Shown here: positions 62,728 to 64,000 of the stretch, one piece after another | Position numbering within the stretch: position 1 is the first letter of the stretch | Layout: each line of letters opens with the position of its first letter | NCBI RefSeq assembly: GCF_023520795.1 | Contig: NZ_CP046605.1 | Span: 1,116,001 to 1,180,000, forward strand | Source: Corynebacterium accolens | GTDB taxonomy: Bacteria > Actinomycetota > Actinomycetes > Mycobacteriales > Mycobacteriaceae | Reading direction: 5' to 3' | DNA length: 64,000 bases | Translations under genes and position numbers: made by a program | Notes under the pieces: model-generated | Told to the model about the DNA's origin: nothing | Databases searched by the model: none | Seen by the model: the letters and a program-made list of their open reading frames with translations, nothing else

Positions 62728-64000
62728 GTGGCATCTGTGAAGGACACTTCCACACACATCATCGATAGCTTGGGCGGCGCCGATAACATCACGTCGCTGA
62801 CGCACTGTGCGACGCGCCTGCGTTTTCAACTCGCTGATGTGGGGAAAGTAGATCAGGAAAAGCTGGAAAGCGATACGGCCGTTCTCGGTTCCGTCACGCA
62901 GGGTACCCATGGCTACCAGGTAGTCATGGGTGGCGGCGTGGCCAGCTACTACGGCGAAATCATCAAGGACCCTGGGGTCAATCCGCCGGATGAGGAGGCC
63001 TCCTCATCTAAGAAGAACTACGACGGTGTGCGCGGTAAGTACGATTGGATCGACTACTGCTTCGAGTTCCTCTCTGATACCTTCCGCCCGATTCTGTGGG
63101 CGCTGCTTGGTGCCTCCCTCATCATCACGCTGCTGGTGCTGGCGGATACCATTGGCATTCAAGACTTTCGCGCGCCGTTGGAAGAACAGCCTGAGGGCTA
63201 CCGCTTGGCCCACGCGATGTTCCAGTCGGTCTTCTACTTCCTGCCGGTGATGGTGGGTGCCACCGCCGCGCAGAAGTTGGGCGCGAATATGTGGGTCTCG
63301 GCCGCCATTCCGGCCGCTTTGCTCACGCCGGAATTCATGTCCCTGGGTGAACAGGGCGATACCGTCAACGTCTTCGGCCTGCCGCTGGTGATTAACTCTT
63401 ACGGCTCCCAGGTATTCCCGCCGATTTTGGCCGCCATCGGCCTGTTCTGGGTGGAAAAGGGCTTGAAGAAGATCATCCCGAGCGCCGTACACATGGTCTT
63501 CGTGCCATTCTTCTCGCTGCTCATCATGATTCCGGCTACGGCCTTCCTGCTCGGCCCATTCGGCATCGGCGTGGGCAATGGCATCTCTTGGGTACTGTTC
63601 CAGATCAATGACTTCTCGCCGTTCATCCTGGCCATTGTCATTCCGCTGTTGTACCCGTTCCTGGTGCCCATGGGCCTGCACTGGCCGCTCAACGTGATCA
63701 TGATTCAAAACATCACGACTTACGGCTACGACTTCATCCAAGGCCCGATGGGTGCGTGGAACTTTGCCTGCTTCGGCGTCACCGGCGCCGTAATGGTCAT
63801 CTCCATGAAGGAGAAGAACAACTCCATGCGCCAGGTTTCCGTCGGTGCATTCGCAGCCGGCATGCTCGGCGGTATTTCGGAGCCGTCCCTCTACGGCATC
63901 TTGCTCCGCTTCCGCCGCACCTACTACCGCCTGCTGCCGGGTTGTGCCATCGGTGGCGCAGTGATGGGGCTTTTCGATGTCCGCGCTAACGCCTTCGTCT
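62728..64000 (+). CDS. ptsS: PTS EIIBC(A) sugar permease, sucrose type (3' end outside window)
   Basis: 424 codons are visible. EIIB domain first: HIIDSLGGADNITSLTHCATRLRF with the phospho-accepting Cys, and GTHGYQVVMGG. A linker follows, then the EIIC membrane domain (YDWIDYCFEFLSDTFRPILWALLGASLII; GATAAQKLGANMWVSAAIPAALLTPEF; PFLVPMGLHWPLNVIMIQN; GGISEPSLYGILLRF with the conserved GISEP). The sequence closely resembles corynebacterial sucrose permease PtsS as I know it; beta-glucoside or trehalose types are alternatives. The GTG at 62728 has AAGGA 7 nt upstream; an ATG at 62722 is out of frame. Confidence 0.88.
   Translation, partial: MASVKDTSTHIIDSLGGADNITSLTHCATRLRFQLADVGKVDQEKLESDTAVLGSVTQGTHGYQVVMGGGVASYYGEIIKDPGVNPPDEEASSSKKNYDGVRGKYDWIDYCFEFLSDTFRPILWALLGASLIITLLVLADTIGIQDFRAPLEEQPEGYRLAHAMFQSVFYFLPVMVGATAAQKLGANMWVSAAIPAALLTPEFMSLGEQGDTVNVFGLPLVINSYGSQVFPPILAAIGLFWVEKGLKKIIPSAVHMVFVPFFSLLIMIPATAFLLGPFGIGVGNGISWVLFQINDFSPFILAIVIPLLYPFLVPMGLHWPLNVIMIQNITTYGYDFIQGPMGAWNFACFGVTGAVMVISMKEKNNSMRQVSVGAFAAGMLGGISEPSLYGILLRFRRTYYRLLPGCAIGGAVMGLFDVRANAFV

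Overview
The window is chromosomal DNA from a Corynebacterium (Actinobacteria, high GC). The gene order ilvB-ilvN-ilvC / serA / leuB / oxaloacetate-decarboxylase-like FAH / gltX, then ltbR <> leuC-leuD, gpsA-ddl-DUF3515-thiL-ung-DAK2-recG-rsmD-coaD, polA, rpsA and a sucrose-type PTS EII matches the corynebacterial backbone as I know it. The species cannot be fixed from sequence alone.

Layout. 1-10.4 kb: branched-chain amino acid genes (ilvB is cut by the window edge), a DUF262 protein overlapping a lipoprotein gene, serA, leuB, an FAH-family protein and a methyltransferase. 10.4-12.6 kb: an isochorismate synthase and a secreted esterase, divergently transcribed. 12.7-22.3 kb (minus strand): seven tightly packed genes for an 'anchored repeat' metal ABC transporter (ATPase, permease, ZnuA-like lipoprotein) and four surface proteins built from the same repeat domain, behind a promoter with Zur-like palindromes. 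22.5-24.8 kb: gltX, tRNA-Gln and two tRNA-Glu genes. 24.8-30.2 kb: a lower-GC accessory island with a decayed IS3-type element, a Gabija anti-phage pair (gajA intact, gajB interrupted by a single frameshift in a T5 run) and another IS remnant. 30.4-35.8 kb: two large YhgE/Pip membrane proteins and a histidine-rich metal-binding protein. 36-50.9 kb: ltbR/leuCD and housekeeping genes. 51-54.4 kb: a polar amino acid ABC transporter in one operon with a DUF368 lipid-phosphate flippase. 54.4-55.3 kb: a decayed IS. 55.3-64 kb: tRNA-Leu, polA, an AlkZ-like winged-helix protein, small membrane proteins, rpsA and a PTS EII running off the end.

How the genes work together. IlvBNC, LeuB and LeuCD supply valine, isoleucine and leucine; LtbR sits where it can control leuCD. 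The 12.7-22.3 kb cluster looks like a zinc (or manganese) capture system in which cell-envelope repeat proteins probably hand metal or a metal source to the transporter. The histidine-rich protein at 35.5 kb may belong to the same metal economy. The Gabija pair is the clear defence system, probably inactive in this strain unless the frameshift is a sequencing error or is bypassed.

A pattern visible across the window is that at least 14 genes have a TANNNT -10 hexamer ending 6-8 nt before the start codon, mostly without a good Shine-Dalgarno. This implies leaderless transcripts and was used to choose several starts.
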